Part shown: positions 49,925-62,253 of the stretch, one piece after another
Numbering within the stretch: the stretch's first letter is position 1
Layout: each line of letters begins with the position of its first letter
Assembly (NCBI GenBank): GCA_037954325.1
Contig: JBBMNZ010000014.1
Coordinates: 16,259,956-16,323,955 of the forward strand
Length of the DNA: 64,000 nt
From: Fistularia commersonii
Lineage: Eukaryota; Chordata; Actinopteri; Syngnathiformes; Fistulariidae
Direction of reading: 5' to 3'
Notes under the pieces: model-generated
Told to the model about the DNA's origin: nothing
What the model saw: the letters and a program-made list of their open reading frames with translations, nothing else
Databases searched by the model: none
Made by a program: the position numbers and the translations under genes

Positions 49925-50060
49925 CTTTCCCTCATGAGCCATTGTAACCCCCCCTCCGCCCCCCCATCTCCTCCCTCCGCCCTTTGCCATGACATCACGG
50001 AAGCTGTAGTAAAACCTCCAGCATCAGATGGGCAGGGCTTCAGGTCCCCCCTCCTTCCTT
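49925..50060 (-). promoter_or_regulatory. myt1: Candidate proximal myt1 promoter with short coding exon
   Basis: On the minus strand there is a CRE-like TGATGTCA, then two GC boxes (GGGCGGAGG, GGGGCGGAGG), then ACAATGG in strong Kozak context. ATG GCT CAT GAG GGA AAG (MAHEGK) runs directly into a near-perfect donor, GTAAGT, at 49924-49919. The phase is 0, so splicing to coding exon 1 would give MAHEGK-MSVEG. Splicing through exon 43827-43721 would instead stop early. Confidence 0.4.
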
Positions 50061-50061
50061 A

Positions 50062-50062
<1 letters not shown>

Positions 50063-50109
<47 letters not shown>
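50063..50109. repeat. (CA)n microsatellite
   Basis: Pure AC tract just upstream of the candidate proximal promoter. Confidence 0.96.
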
Positions 50110-50111
<2 letters not shown>

Positions 50112-51187
50112 CCCCGTCTCTTTTTGACACCCTCTCCGATATAGCTCCCCCTTTTCGAACAGCAAAAAAAAAAATCCCATCTCTCTCTGTTTACATATAT
50201 ATGAAATCATCGAAATCATCTCGGCAGCTTCTCACGCAAATATTCGCGCCGCAGCCAACGCACACATGGACGCGCTCGTGTTTTGCTACATTTTAACACG
50301 CAGACAAGTTCTCCACGTAAATGCGCTACGTATCGCCCCCCCCCACGCATCCTGCAGAGTGGTACCGTCCAATAATTCATTCAGGGGACATTTTTTTTTC
50401 CTCTCTCTTCTTCTCTCAGGACTCTGAATAATTGTAGTAGTTGTATGCGGGGGGGGGGGGTGAGTGTTTGCGTGGCTTGTGCACGCGTACATGTGGAAGT
50501 GTAAGATCGGGTGGGGTGGGGGATAGGGAGGGGGGTTAGTTACTCCAAAAAAGAAATAAAAATAGTCGCTCTGCGGAGGACGAGGAGGCGCCCGGCATCA
50601 GTTTAGAAGAAGAAGCGCGGAACAGCAGCGGGTTTAGGAAGGCGATCACTGTCACTCACTGATGCTGCTACTCGCGAAGCTCATTGAGAGAATAATGGCA
50701 GCTGTCAGGAAGCAAACATCACATCGCAACTTGGAGTCTCTGCCAAATGTTTCGCGTCGTGATTCTTCTTCTTCTCCGTCCTCTCCTTCGTCTACTTCTT
50801 CTGTGTTTTTTTTTTGCCAGTTTGAAACCATTAGTGGAAATGACAACCATTCATTACAAGCCATTTGAGAATAGTCGCCACAAATGCCATCCTTTATCTG
50901 CTGTCTCCACGCCGCGCACGCAGGGAATATTCAAAAACCCCCAACCTTCAGCTTTCAGAAATTCTATTAAATTCTTATCTCTTTGCAGCAGGCTCTTTTT
51001 GTGCAATCCCATTGTTATGCATTGGAGCTGAAATCAATCACAGGCCGCGCACGGCGCATCAGTGTGATTCCGAGACCGCGGGCGCGCAGGAGAGACTCGC
51101 CCCACGACGGGGGTGGGGGTGGGGGGACACGGGGGTGTAGTGCGGGGCGAATAAACAAAAATGTGTGCGTTAGTCTCTCTCTCTCTC

Positions 51188-51218
<31 letters not shown>

Positions 51219-52247
51219 CTGACAGAGGGTCACCGTGAATGAAGATGGGCCTATGGGGTCATGTGTGTGTTGGGGTGGGTGGGCGGATGTGTGTGTGTGT
51301 GTTTTGAGGGGGTAGAGGCCGGAGGCTCTGACGTGCACGCAGCACTTCAGGACCGCAGACAGCGCCGGAGTGTGAGTTCAGCACCATGGACAGCGAAGAG
51401 CCCCGGAGAACTTCACTCTCAAGGCAACAAAGGCCTTTGTCTCGCGTGGGTCCCTCTCCGTCGGGATGCCTCGGGATTACCATCGCGGGGGGTTCCCGAA
51501 TCCCCCCACGCCAACCCTGACACCCGTCACTTCATTGAAGCATTTATTTTGAAAGGTAACCCACGGGGTTGTTGTCTCCACCGGCTAACAAAAGTTCGAT
51601 CACAGTACAGCCCCACAGTGCGTGACAACGTGAATAATACACACAGTGCTCCAAAGCCTTTTACTTAAATGTGGACTTTTTTAAAAGTCACTTTAAACAA
51701 GATGAACCGACTCAATCTTCCCCAACTGTTCTAGAAAGTCATTCAAACTCAACTTACTGGACCAAACAATGACGTCATACGTCACAACTTTACTGCAATC
51801 TCCGAACGGGGAACTTTTTCAAACTTACTGAAAGTTCTTTGGGGGGAGTTTTGCTTTGATGACGGCGTGTTGAGCGGACTTTATTATGTCATTAAACCAA
51901 AGTGCATGACGCAAAAAAAGAAATCGATCAACCGCCGCGGATCGAAGCGGCAAGTAAACCCACGGAGTATCATTCCTTCTCCGGGGGAATCAGCTGGGGG
52001 AGGGAAAAAAAAAAGAGAGAGGGAGAGAAAAAGAAACTTTCCCTCCTGTCGTCACGCAGATGGCGCGGATGCCGCACTTGAATGTGCGCGCCCCTGGCGA
52101 CCGGGACGCGCACGGTGGTACATTGTGGGAACGGACGGCGCGTATAAATATTACATGGGGCGGCAGCTGAGTGGGCGCTAAGGTGGGGTCTGGGGGAGGC
52201 CCTCGCAGTCCCTCGACAGATGGAACAAGCCGATGTACTAACGCGAC

Positions 52248-52305
<58 letters not shown>

Positions 52306-52599
52306 GTTTATAATCAGCCCGCACCCGGGCTTTGTCCCCGCGGTACCGGGGCCACACGGGCCCCCCGGGGACCAACTGTCCCTTTGTCTGAAGACTTTAA
52401 GCAAAATGAGCCGCGAAAAGTTTGAGACTTAAAAAGAGACCTAAAGTTTGTTTTTCCTAAAAAAAAAAAAAAAAAAAAAAGCAGGAGGATGACGTCCGAG
52501 CAGCGGCTCTTCCGTCTCATTTGACCAGCAAAGCGAGACGGGCATCCTCCGGTAAGGAAGATGCCGCGACACTGAAGAATAAAAAGTTTAGCGATACGA
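50110..52599. other. CpG-rich region between the candidate promoters
   Basis: GC-rich with many CpGs, C/G runs (50337-50344, 50451-50460, 51204-51218), a plus-strand TATAAATA at about 52143, a CA tract at 52247-52304 and a poly(A) run at 52460-52481. No conserved ORF seen. Confidence 0.5.
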
Positions 52600-52727
52600 A
52601 CCTAGAAAAGTACGACACAGCTTCATCTTGGCCGCCATCCAGTCCCGTCCTGAATACGCAGTCACCGAACCGGCAACCGCAGAGAAAGAACTTTTCTTCT
52701 GTCGCTTCAAACTTTGGTGCAAACTTT
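52034..52727. promoter_or_regulatory. Cluster of seven AAAGTTT/AAACTTT motifs
   Basis: Exact sites at 52034-52040, 52303-52309, 52417-52423, 52443-52449, 52583-52589, 52709-52715 and 52721-52727. AAAGTTT is the core recognised by MYT1-family C2HC fingers. By chance about 0.1 site would be expected in 700 bp of even composition. Confidence 0.55.
52247..52304. repeat. (CA)n microsatellite
   Basis: About 58 bp, pure AC, inside the CpG-rich region. Confidence 0.96.
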
Positions 52728-52870
52728 TTTTTTTTCCTCTCCCCACTCCCAACTTCTGTGAGGAGGGAGAGAGGCGGGGCATTTGATTGACAGCCCCGGT
52801 GAGCCAATGGCAGTGGCGCAGCGCCCTCCCTGCTGAAAGGGAGGAGGGGGATGGAGGAGGCGTATCCGAC
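52600..52870 (-). promoter_or_regulatory. myt1: Candidate distal myt1 promoter / first exon
   Basis: Read on the minus strand: an inverted CCAAT box (CCATTGGCTC, about 52810-52801), an Sp1-type GCCCCGCCTC (about 52777-52768), two AAAGTTT sites, then a YY1-like GGATGGCGGCCAAGATG (about 52641-52625) with a short open frame starting MAAKMKLC. A weak donor-like AG|GTTCGT follows near 52610. This has the look of a CpG-island promoter firing toward myt1; the start site is not determined. Confidence 0.4.
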
Positions 52871-54446
52871 CCCCAGCCACCCCTCCTTCCCTCCCTCTCT
52901 CTCTCTCTCTCTCTCTCTTCACCACTTCCAGTCTCAGCTTTCAACAACAATAGCCCCAACTGCAACAAAGAGCATCTGCTGCGCCCGACAACTTCTCACA
53001 CCCGGTGGAGGCAGCTTCATACCACTCACACGTCGAAGTGTGACAAGCTACGCCAAAGGGGCCATTATGAAAAATATCAATAACACACACACATATATAT
53101 ATGATACAAACAATATTGATGACAGAGAAAAAAAAATGTGATATATGTATTCTTTCTCTCTCCATCTCTCCATCTCTCTCCATATAGAATTACAGTCATT
53201 GTGGGTAAAGGGGGAATAAGTGACAAATGTAATAATGATGCACCAGTGGGAGATGAGGGGGGAGGCCCGACTTTATGACTTTGTGTTATTCTATCTTTAT
53301 TCCCTTCATAAGCCGCCGTTCATTTTTTTTACAACTTTTGCGAACATGGCCCTTCAGCCATCACGTGACGATGGTCACATGTTGGCGCAGCAGCAGATGT
53401 AGAGCCCATTTAGGGAAGTGAGAGGAACATTTTCTCTCTAACTGGAGGCCCATTCAGTGGCTCTGCGTCTGGACAGACACAAACTTCCTCCCTCCCAATA
53501 GCAGATGGTCTGCCAGATAATGAGCTCTCCCATTGCTTGCTCCCATTACCCCCATCCCCATCTCTCCAAGATGGAGCAGGGGGGGTTAAATAAACCCACT
53601 CCCCCAATTCCCCCAACTCTTATTGCATTTTTGTTTTCCTCCAAGTTGCAAATCATGATTCGACTGATGTATTTGCTAAGAAAAGTTGTGTATTCTTGAA
53701 TAATCACGTCTCTCCCCCAGCAGGTGTACGACCGGATGTGTGCGTTTCTGTCAAGCTAAACTCCAGCCAGCTCCCCTCAGACTGTTCCCTAACGCCCTCC
53801 CCCATCCGCCTGACCCCGGGCTGTAAGTTTAAGCAGCTGGGAAACATTAACAATGCATCTTGTCATATAATAAACAAATGAAGATTATTGCCTTTCATTA
53901 TAACTTCACTTAATCCAGGATTTGGAGTCCAAACTGCTGCACCACAGAACTAAACTTAACTAGACAGTTAAACTGGAGTAAAAACACAAAGATTGGAAAA
54001 CTTACAAACAATACAGAATCGTTGTGAACAATAATGAACCAATGTGAACCAATATAGTAATTAGCGGATTATCAACAATCAACCAAAGTCAACCCAATTA
54101 GACTAGCTAAAGAGAAATAAATTTGCTCTCCCCTCTGCTTTGTGAAGTGAATGCATATGTCAGAACAAATGTATATCAGCAAATGTAGAACTGAAAGTCA
54201 AATAACTGCACTGAACAATTTACAAATTCTATTTTGACACCAAACCATTCAATACATTTGCTGACTAAAAGTAAACGTTCCTGTAACTTGCCAAAAATCA
54301 ACACGTTTGGAATATATTTGTGAACTTTAAATAATAAAACAAACCAAGACTACAGAAGTCAACTGAACAATTAACAAACTCCACACTGGGTAGTGGTTAG
54401 GATGGCATGCTTATACTTACTGTGTCTTTTTGAAAAGTTCTTTATG

Positions 54447-54519
54447 CTAAACTAAACTAAACTAAACTAAACTAAACTAAACTAAACTAAACTAAACTAA
54501 ACTAAACTAAACTAAACTA
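54447..54519. repeat. Perfect (CTAAA)n repeat, about 14.6 copies
   Basis: 73 bp of uninterrupted 5-bp units. Confidence 0.97.
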
Positions 54520-55475
54520 GATTGCAAACAAATACATAAAACTATTACAAACCATGTTAAAACTTTAAACCAGACGAAACATCCAATGCACGCTCAACTT
54601 GCTGAGACATTGGTTATCAAATATAACAGTGAATACTTGCAAAGTCAAATAAAGTCAATTAAAGTGAGTTTGTTTTCCCCTCAGTCTGCATGTTTCAACA
54701 AATCTGTGCTACTTTTCGTTGTAATCTGTGAGTTTCCAACTGAACTCTTACAAACTGCAGTAAATTCATGATCAGTCTCCCTTCAGCTGGAAATGTAATG
54801 AATAACTAAACTACCTCTTTTTAATTCAAATGAACTGAACCAAACAATCTGATCAGAATAATAAGAAGTTACATAACTGAGAACTGATTGCTGTTATTCT
54901 GATTGCCGTACCACTTGTTTTAACTTAAGGTAGTAAATGATCTTATACTAACCAATGTACACCTAAGTAATTGAGGCATTAAAACATAATCATGCGGTAC
55001 TTAAATTGTTTCTGCTGCTTTAATTAACCTGAAATTCTCATGGATATTTGCATCATGTATCCCTTTTATCTGTCTGGCTGCACATTCCAGGCAATAAAAT
55101 CCACCTGAAACCGAAAGCAGCCCGAGAGTTAACGTCAAATTAAATCCAGGTATGCGTTTTATTTTTAAAAATAAATAAATAATCACCATTTGAACGTGCT
55201 ATTTATGGGTTGAAAATTGTGTTAGAAAATCTATTTCCGCTCCGAGCCCCTCGTCTGATCCCAATCTGCTTGTCGCCAGGCGGCAAAAACAGGTTGGATT
55301 CCCATCTTATCAAACTGGTTTTAGGTGTGTTTGGACAAAGAAGGTGCAGCCAAGTTTTTATCTGCGGACGCCAGACACCCTCTTGTATTCCTCCGAGCTC
55401 ACTGTCTCATTAGCCTATTAACTTCACCATTCACCCCAACCCTTCTGTTCTACTACACAGATATGGCTATGCACT

Positions 55476-55506
<31 letters not shown>

Positions 55507-57549
55507 TCACACGCACTTACTCTGCACAGTCACACAAAAAAATGAACGCACGGACCCCCCACCATCCCTTCCCTTTCTTCTGAGCTGTGTAGAACAAGCA
55601 GCTGAACTCTGACATGCCCCCCAGCTGTCCTGGAGACAGGAGTGTGACAATAAAGTTTAAACCAATACACACTTACACACACACACACACACACACGCAC
55701 GCACACGTTCAAGGGATGAAAACAAGACCTTGTTGAGAAAATGACCTATGTGAGCTAATTAATGGAAATTTCACTCTGTCTTCATCATCATCATTATTCA
55801 CAAAGTCTTAAATGTTCACTCCTACGCTTTTCATTATCATCATCCTGCATCTACAGTGGAGGCAAGTTTCCAGCGAGCTGGTGGGGAGACAAGAGGGTCA
55901 CAGTGCTGCTGGAAGGGAAAAGTTGTTATTTTTTTAATTTATTTTTTTACTCTAACTCTTTTAACAAATGTGCAGATTTGTGTTTGAAGTACAAAAGTGT
56001 GTATAATTTTCAGAAACGGAGGGGCTTTTGATGTGAAGAAGAAAGAAGGGACGCACAGAGACACGCGTCTCTCTGTTTCTCTCTCTAACTCTTTCTCTCT
56101 CTCTCACACACACACACAAAGATACAAACACACAAATACTCACAGATGGACATTTCACATCAGAGTTCTGCTTGAGGTCTCGAACCAATCAGGTTCATAA
56201 CACTGCTGGGTTGAATCCCCACCACCTTTGCCACCACCATCCCCCTACTCTCTCACTTTCACACCCCCATCCGCGCTCTCTCGTTCTCTAACATCCATGC
56301 AGTATGATCATGCCCATATCTGTCAGCTCCCATTAGACACAGCTCACCCACCACATGGGGATTTCTTAAAAAAAACTCTATCTTTGCATTTCCATCCATC
56401 CAAGCTGTTTTTCTTGTTTGAGTTTGGTATAAAAATACACAAGGCCGCCTTTTAACAGGCAAAGCACCTCGGGCTACCACTTATGACTCACTTATTACAC
56501 TTCCTCGCTCTTTTGTGCGATTATGAATTTTGAGCAAACACACTGGAAGTGAAAGGAAAAGGCCAAGAGACAGACAAAGTTTAGTCTGGGTGCCACTTTT
56601 GCTGACCGTCATCTCCAGGCCGACCTCTGCTTTTCCTGCTTGCCCCCCCCCACACACACACACACACCCCATCCAGAGCTTGGGGAGACAAGGTTCAGTG
56701 GGGGGAAGGGGTGCTGCAGCATGGAACGGGGTCATATCTGCCAAAAGGCATCACATCGTCCCCATCCCTGTCTGTCCGACGCATTTCAATGTCTCACGGC
56801 CTGTCGGATACGCACACACCCCGAATCTCAAACTTCTCAACCTGCCTGTAATTTGCCCGTCCTGTCCAGACCAGCATCCCATCACTATGCACGCTCTCAA
56901 TCCCCCCACCCCTCCCACTGAGGTCAACCCCCAGCACTGTGCAAAGCAAAGCCGCGGAGTCACATTCTTTGCAGGCCCATTCCTTCCCTCTACCCCAGCC
57001 GCTCTTGACCCTCCCATCCTTCTAACCTCCCACCTCCATCTTTTCATCCCTGCCTCCATGCCTCTAATCCCACCTTGTGTCCCCCACCTCTCCTCTTCTC
57101 TACCTCCTGCACTCGTAGCAGCAGCAGCAGGCTGGGCAAATATGCACCCTTAGCAGCGGTAAATACAGGCAGCACTTCACAAACAAGGGCTGATTACAAT
57201 GACAAAGGCTGCCACACTTTAGGGAGGAGCTTGGAGCAATTTGGAGGCTGCAGGGGCCATTGAGCGAGTGGCATACTTAATGGGCTTTGTGTGCCAGAAG
57301 AAAAGGGTCTGAGCTTCTGGGCCCAGCTGTCACTATGGGAAATATCAGACTGACACAGCACCCACTGCTCTTTGGCTTGCTCTCTTTTCTTCTTTTGCCC
57401 CCCCCCCCCCACTCTTCTCTCTTTTTTCTCTGGTTAGCAAGCAGAAAAAAGTGAAAGCTGTTGGAAAGAAAGGGGGAATAAAACAAAAAAAAAATGAAGA
57501 CTCCCTTTCTCGATCTCTCTGTCTGTCTGTCTGCCTCTCTATCTGACTC

Positions 57550-57560
57550 ACTCACACACA

Positions 57561-57624
<64 letters not shown>
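57550..57624. repeat. (CA)n microsatellite
   Basis: About 75 bp of AC with one AAAC interruption. Confidence 0.96.
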
Positions 57625-57629
<5 letters not shown>

Positions 57630-58659
57630 TGGGGGGGACAAGCATGCACCCATGGTCACACACATGCACACACACACACAAACAAGTACATGAGCATGAT
57701 GCACACACCCACACTTGTAAATATAATGCGTAGTAGGCTGACTCTGCAGCAATTATTCAAACCCAGAACCCAGAGGGATAAATGACATTATTACATTTCA
57801 CTACTTAATTATGTGTGTGGATAGTTACTAAGCGTTAGGCATCATGCATGCATAATGTGCTAAGATATAGACACTTCGCTTCATAAAGCACCCTTTCATT
57901 ACCAAATGTAATGCAGAAGGGAAAATTCACATCCATTAAGAGGGGAAAACAAATACACATTAATAGAAGGTATATAAAATATGAAAAAAGATAAACAACT
58001 TGAGCATCCAATAGGTTTCTTGCAGTGGAAAACACAGTTTATTTTCTGGAAATGATTTCTCTCCAGTGATAATGGGTTTGGCTTGGAAACAAAGGTCCTT
58101 GGAAGCGGCTCTCCGGTTACGCTTTCTGAATCCTTGCTCGCAGAGAAGCGCTCACCCTCCAGATCCAAACGTATTACACCAGCTCTATGACTTTATGGCA
58201 CTGTAACACCCAGCATAATAGACACACCCACGCACGTACACTGCAAGCTCGGGCGCAAGCAAAGAGAAGTGCACTGGAGGCAAACGCACAGTCGCACAGC
58301 GCTGCATTATTGAAACACAGCACAAAGCCAGAGTTGGATGTTGTTTCACCTAATCTCTTTGATACCACTGTGGTGCTGCTAAGCTCCAGAAAATCAGCTT
58401 AGCAGATGTCCTAAAGTGTAGGTGGCATGTTTCATGAGGCTGGAGAAGAAAACGCTACACGAGGAAGAAGAAAAAGTAAAAGAGGGAGGAGGGTGGGGGC
58501 AGGGCAGTTTGGAACGGGGCCCTGATGAGTCCAACTCAATCCTCTTCTTGCTTTTGTCTGCCAAGGACACTTGTTCCAGAAAACTTGAGATTATTTTCTC
58601 AAGTCAGCCATCTTCATCCTTTCTTTCTCCTCCCAGACCTTTCACTTTATTGTTTGTCA

Positions 58660-58690
<31 letters not shown>

Positions 58691-61600
58691 CATGTTTGGC
58701 GATAGCAGCCGCTCATCATAATTTTTTTTTTCAAAAGGATGCATGTTCTTTTGCCATCAAGCTCTAACTTGTACTTGTACTCCATGTCAGCTGATTACAC
58801 ACACACACATATGCACATATTCACACACACTCTTAGCGCACATTATCAGAACAAGTGAGACATCTGTATGCAAATGTCATCATGTGGGTGGGAAGGGGGC
58901 TCCGAACGGGCCGGCTTTGAGTGATGTTATGATAGTGAAGGGGGGAACTGAAGAAGGTCGGGTTCTGGAGGAGTACGTGTCAAGAGCTAGTGCGTATACA
59001 GTATGTATGGTTACCATAGTAACCAACTAACCCAACTCAGCATGGCTCACTGGCAGTGACATCTTTCATCTTTTCCCTGTAATGTCATAGCGTGCACTCA
59101 TACTTACTCTCACATACGAATTGACCAGTGTTGTTCTACATATTCAGGAGATTAATGACACAGGGAACACATGGCGATGAGGGTATGTTTGAGGAGGGAT
59201 AAGAGCCCCAGCCACCTAAAAACGTTGGGATTGTAAGATTAAAACAGAGCTAACTCTACAGGTAGATTCCCTCCTTCTTCCTGTTCTCTTTTATTAGGTT
59301 TGTTTTTAACTCTATGGATAGAATAAAGGGCAAAAAATAACTTATATCAACCCAGGGAAACCTAAGATGCTCCACATGAATTGATTCAGTGGTTGTTTTA
59401 GTCCGACTGCCTCACATTGATGTGGATGTTGTCATTTACCGACCCTTCAGTCCACTTCGCTTCACTAAAAAGTCATGAAATCCCTTGATTGAGGCCCTCA
59501 TCACTACATCTTGATACAAAAAGAAAAGCAAAAAAAAAGTCTCCAATGATTTACAAGAATGAGCTGTGTTGTTTATTTTAAGACACCAAAATGACACAAA
59601 ATGAGAGAAGTTTGATTGACACACGGCCTGTCACTGAGGGGCGGGCTTGTCACGATAATGATGAAATGCCAGATTTAAGGTCAGACCGCCCCCTTCTGCT
59701 TAAACAGGATTCAATCAAAAGGCAGAATGGGGGGTTAGAATTGATTTGTAACAGTGTAAACTGTACATTTACTACATGGTAATACCATCGGAAAACACAT
59801 AATGTTTCTTTTTCCAACAGAGAAAGGCGTTCTACATATGTAGTCCATCTTTTTATCTGACAAACAAGACCTGTAGCTGCTGCCATTTTGCTATGATGTC
59901 TCACTTTTTCAAGAGCAGTGATAGCTTTGCAAAAACAAGCATGGCCTTTTTTCAGAATTTCATTGGAGTTCTCAGTGGCGAGGTGCTCTGATCTAACCTT
60001 CTGCCCTTTGTCACATCTTGCACAAGGTCAATTCAAATTGTGTATTTCCTTCTGCGGTGGACTGTCTTGCCAAAAATGTTCCCTCACCAAGCTCCAATTT
60101 GCTGAGAACACACACCCGGTTGAAGTCGTCACCTGTTGCAGAAATTAAAAGAAGGCAGAAATCCAGTCCAGGTCAGTGCATTGATGACATACAGCTTGTT
60201 TTTCTTGTGGCTTTTCCTTCTTTGAATAATAACTGGCTCCTCTTTTCTCAAGAGTGAGTGCGCATTTCCTTTCAGACAGAGGTCAGCGTGACCCCTCAAC
60301 AGTGAAAGAAGAATGTGCTCGCGCTGAATTGGAACATGGCTGGTCGGATAGAAATGTTTCCTCTTGTCTCTGACCTTCTGCTTGAGATTCCGCCGGTCAG
60401 GATGTACAGTATTTCAAGTTGGAATAAGGTTACGTTTATGTTCTGAGCGTGGTTGTCCAAATTCTACCTCGCAAGGCCAACATCATGTCTTTATTTTCAC
60501 TCATAATAGAGATTTTAATCTATATTTACAATTTTGAAGGCCCGCATATGAAACATATTTAAATGTAAAATAAAAGGGTAAAGTAAAAAATGCAAAGGAA
60601 GCATATGGGCACATTAGTCCATTTTATTATGCCACCTTCTACAATGTACCTTTTAAGAGGTGGCAGCTGGAGTGTCTCTGAGTGCTACATCATGAAATTG
60701 TAAAATCCTCACGTTCCGATTGGTGCGAGAATCAAAAATATCCGATCACTCATTTAAATGACGGAGGAGAAATTGTCGAGTTACAAAAAACAGCGAGGCC
60801 TGGAATGGATTTGAGAATCTTGTGAGTCAGTGGTATTGTTTTCCTGCTCCAGGATACATATTGATTTGGGTCACATGAGAGGAAACACTGGAGGAAACAG
60901 TACAGGAGAAAAGTTTCTTCACGTTTTATGGTATGGTTTATTTTGATCGGTGTGTCTACCTGACAGGTGGACAGTCAGTTTTCGCCATCCTTCCCATTTG
61001 GAGTGTTTCTGTTCATCACCTGTCTTGTGTTCATAATTGACTTTTCCCTTTCAACCATTGCTTGATCATTGTGTGAGTCCCAGAAAGTCAAAATTGTATT
61101 CCTCACCTGCCTGCACACAACAGAGAAATATGTATAAAAATATATATATAAAAAAATCTTGATAATGATGATTTTTCAGCAGGAAAAAATAAGTTGACGT
61201 GTGACATTCTTCTACGAAGATGTAACAATGTAGAATTTGTTCACATTGTATTTTTACACGTGTTAACCTCACCTGGCGAGCCACTTTGGTTAAAATTAGC
61301 TCATGCTAATGTTTTAATGAAGTGGAAACATGGATAGAAAAACAAACAAGAAAAGATAGGGGTTGATGCGATGTCCCAAACTATGGAAAAACAGGTCTGA
61401 CTTTGGTCACTGGGTCCCAAAAGTCCTTTGCCCAGAGACACTTGGAGAGAAGATTCAGAATGAAGAGGAAAATAGTTGGAGTCCATCAGTTGGCATTATC
61501 GACTTATATAAACCACAAACTGAGAGTAAAATGGGTACTCATTGAAGTCAAACAGGTTGTTTGAACTTTAATTGTAATGAATTTAAATCATGATTATAAT

Positions 61601-62210
61601 GAATGATTGTAAACCGTAACCATAATTTAGTTATATTCACATATAATTCACATATTATATTCTCATCTCTGACAACATCGTAGCAATGCACACAATGGCA
61701 CTGACTTCACTTTGGTTTTAATGACATCATTGCTGCTGCCATAAGGAGTCTTAACATTCATTACACACTTTACATTTTCAACAGACAAGGGTGTCCGAAG
61801 TGTCGGGGTAAAAGCGCTGATGAACCAACCGCTTCTTGTTTTCCACTCCTAGTCTGACAGAAGAGATAAAATGAGGAGAAGGCAGATATGAAAGATGGAA
61901 AGGAAAGTGCCTGTGAGAAGGCAGGCGAGAACACAAGTGCACAATTTAAAAAAAAAAAAAAGTTGGAGATTTGGGAAACATCAGTTTGCATGAGATAAAA
62001 AAAAGATGAAAGTAAGTAATCATCGTCACTCCTTTACAGCCACCCACCCCCCCCACCCCCCGTTCTCTCTCTCTCTCTCTCGCTCTGTCAGGCTGATGGG
62101 TAATTGAGGCAGTCACAACACAGATCGGGGCGCGGTGTCATGCTGTGCCCTGGGTCTGGCTCGCCGCCTTGGCCCTCTGGCAGCATGCTGGGACACATAC
62201 GACACACACT

Positions 62211-62215
62211 CATGC

Positions 62216-62248
<33 letters not shown>
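62211..62248. repeat. (CA)n microsatellite
   Basis: AC tract, continuing as looser CA-rich sequence to about 62290. Confidence 0.93.

Positions 62249-62253
<5 letters not shown>

Noticed and set aside
52139..52150. Plus-strand TATA box as a divergent gene promoter
   Set aside because: TATAAATA is present, but no plus-strand exon or ORF with support follows downstream.
54390..54415. tRNA-Glu-like box A (TAGTGGTTAGGAT)
   Set aside because: Only about 17 nt match, with no box B or cloverleaf; at most a short SINE remnant.
56530..57153. 207-residue plus-strand ORF rich in Pro and Ser
   Set aside because: Low-complexity C-rich sequence with no recognisable domain, splice context or conserved pattern.
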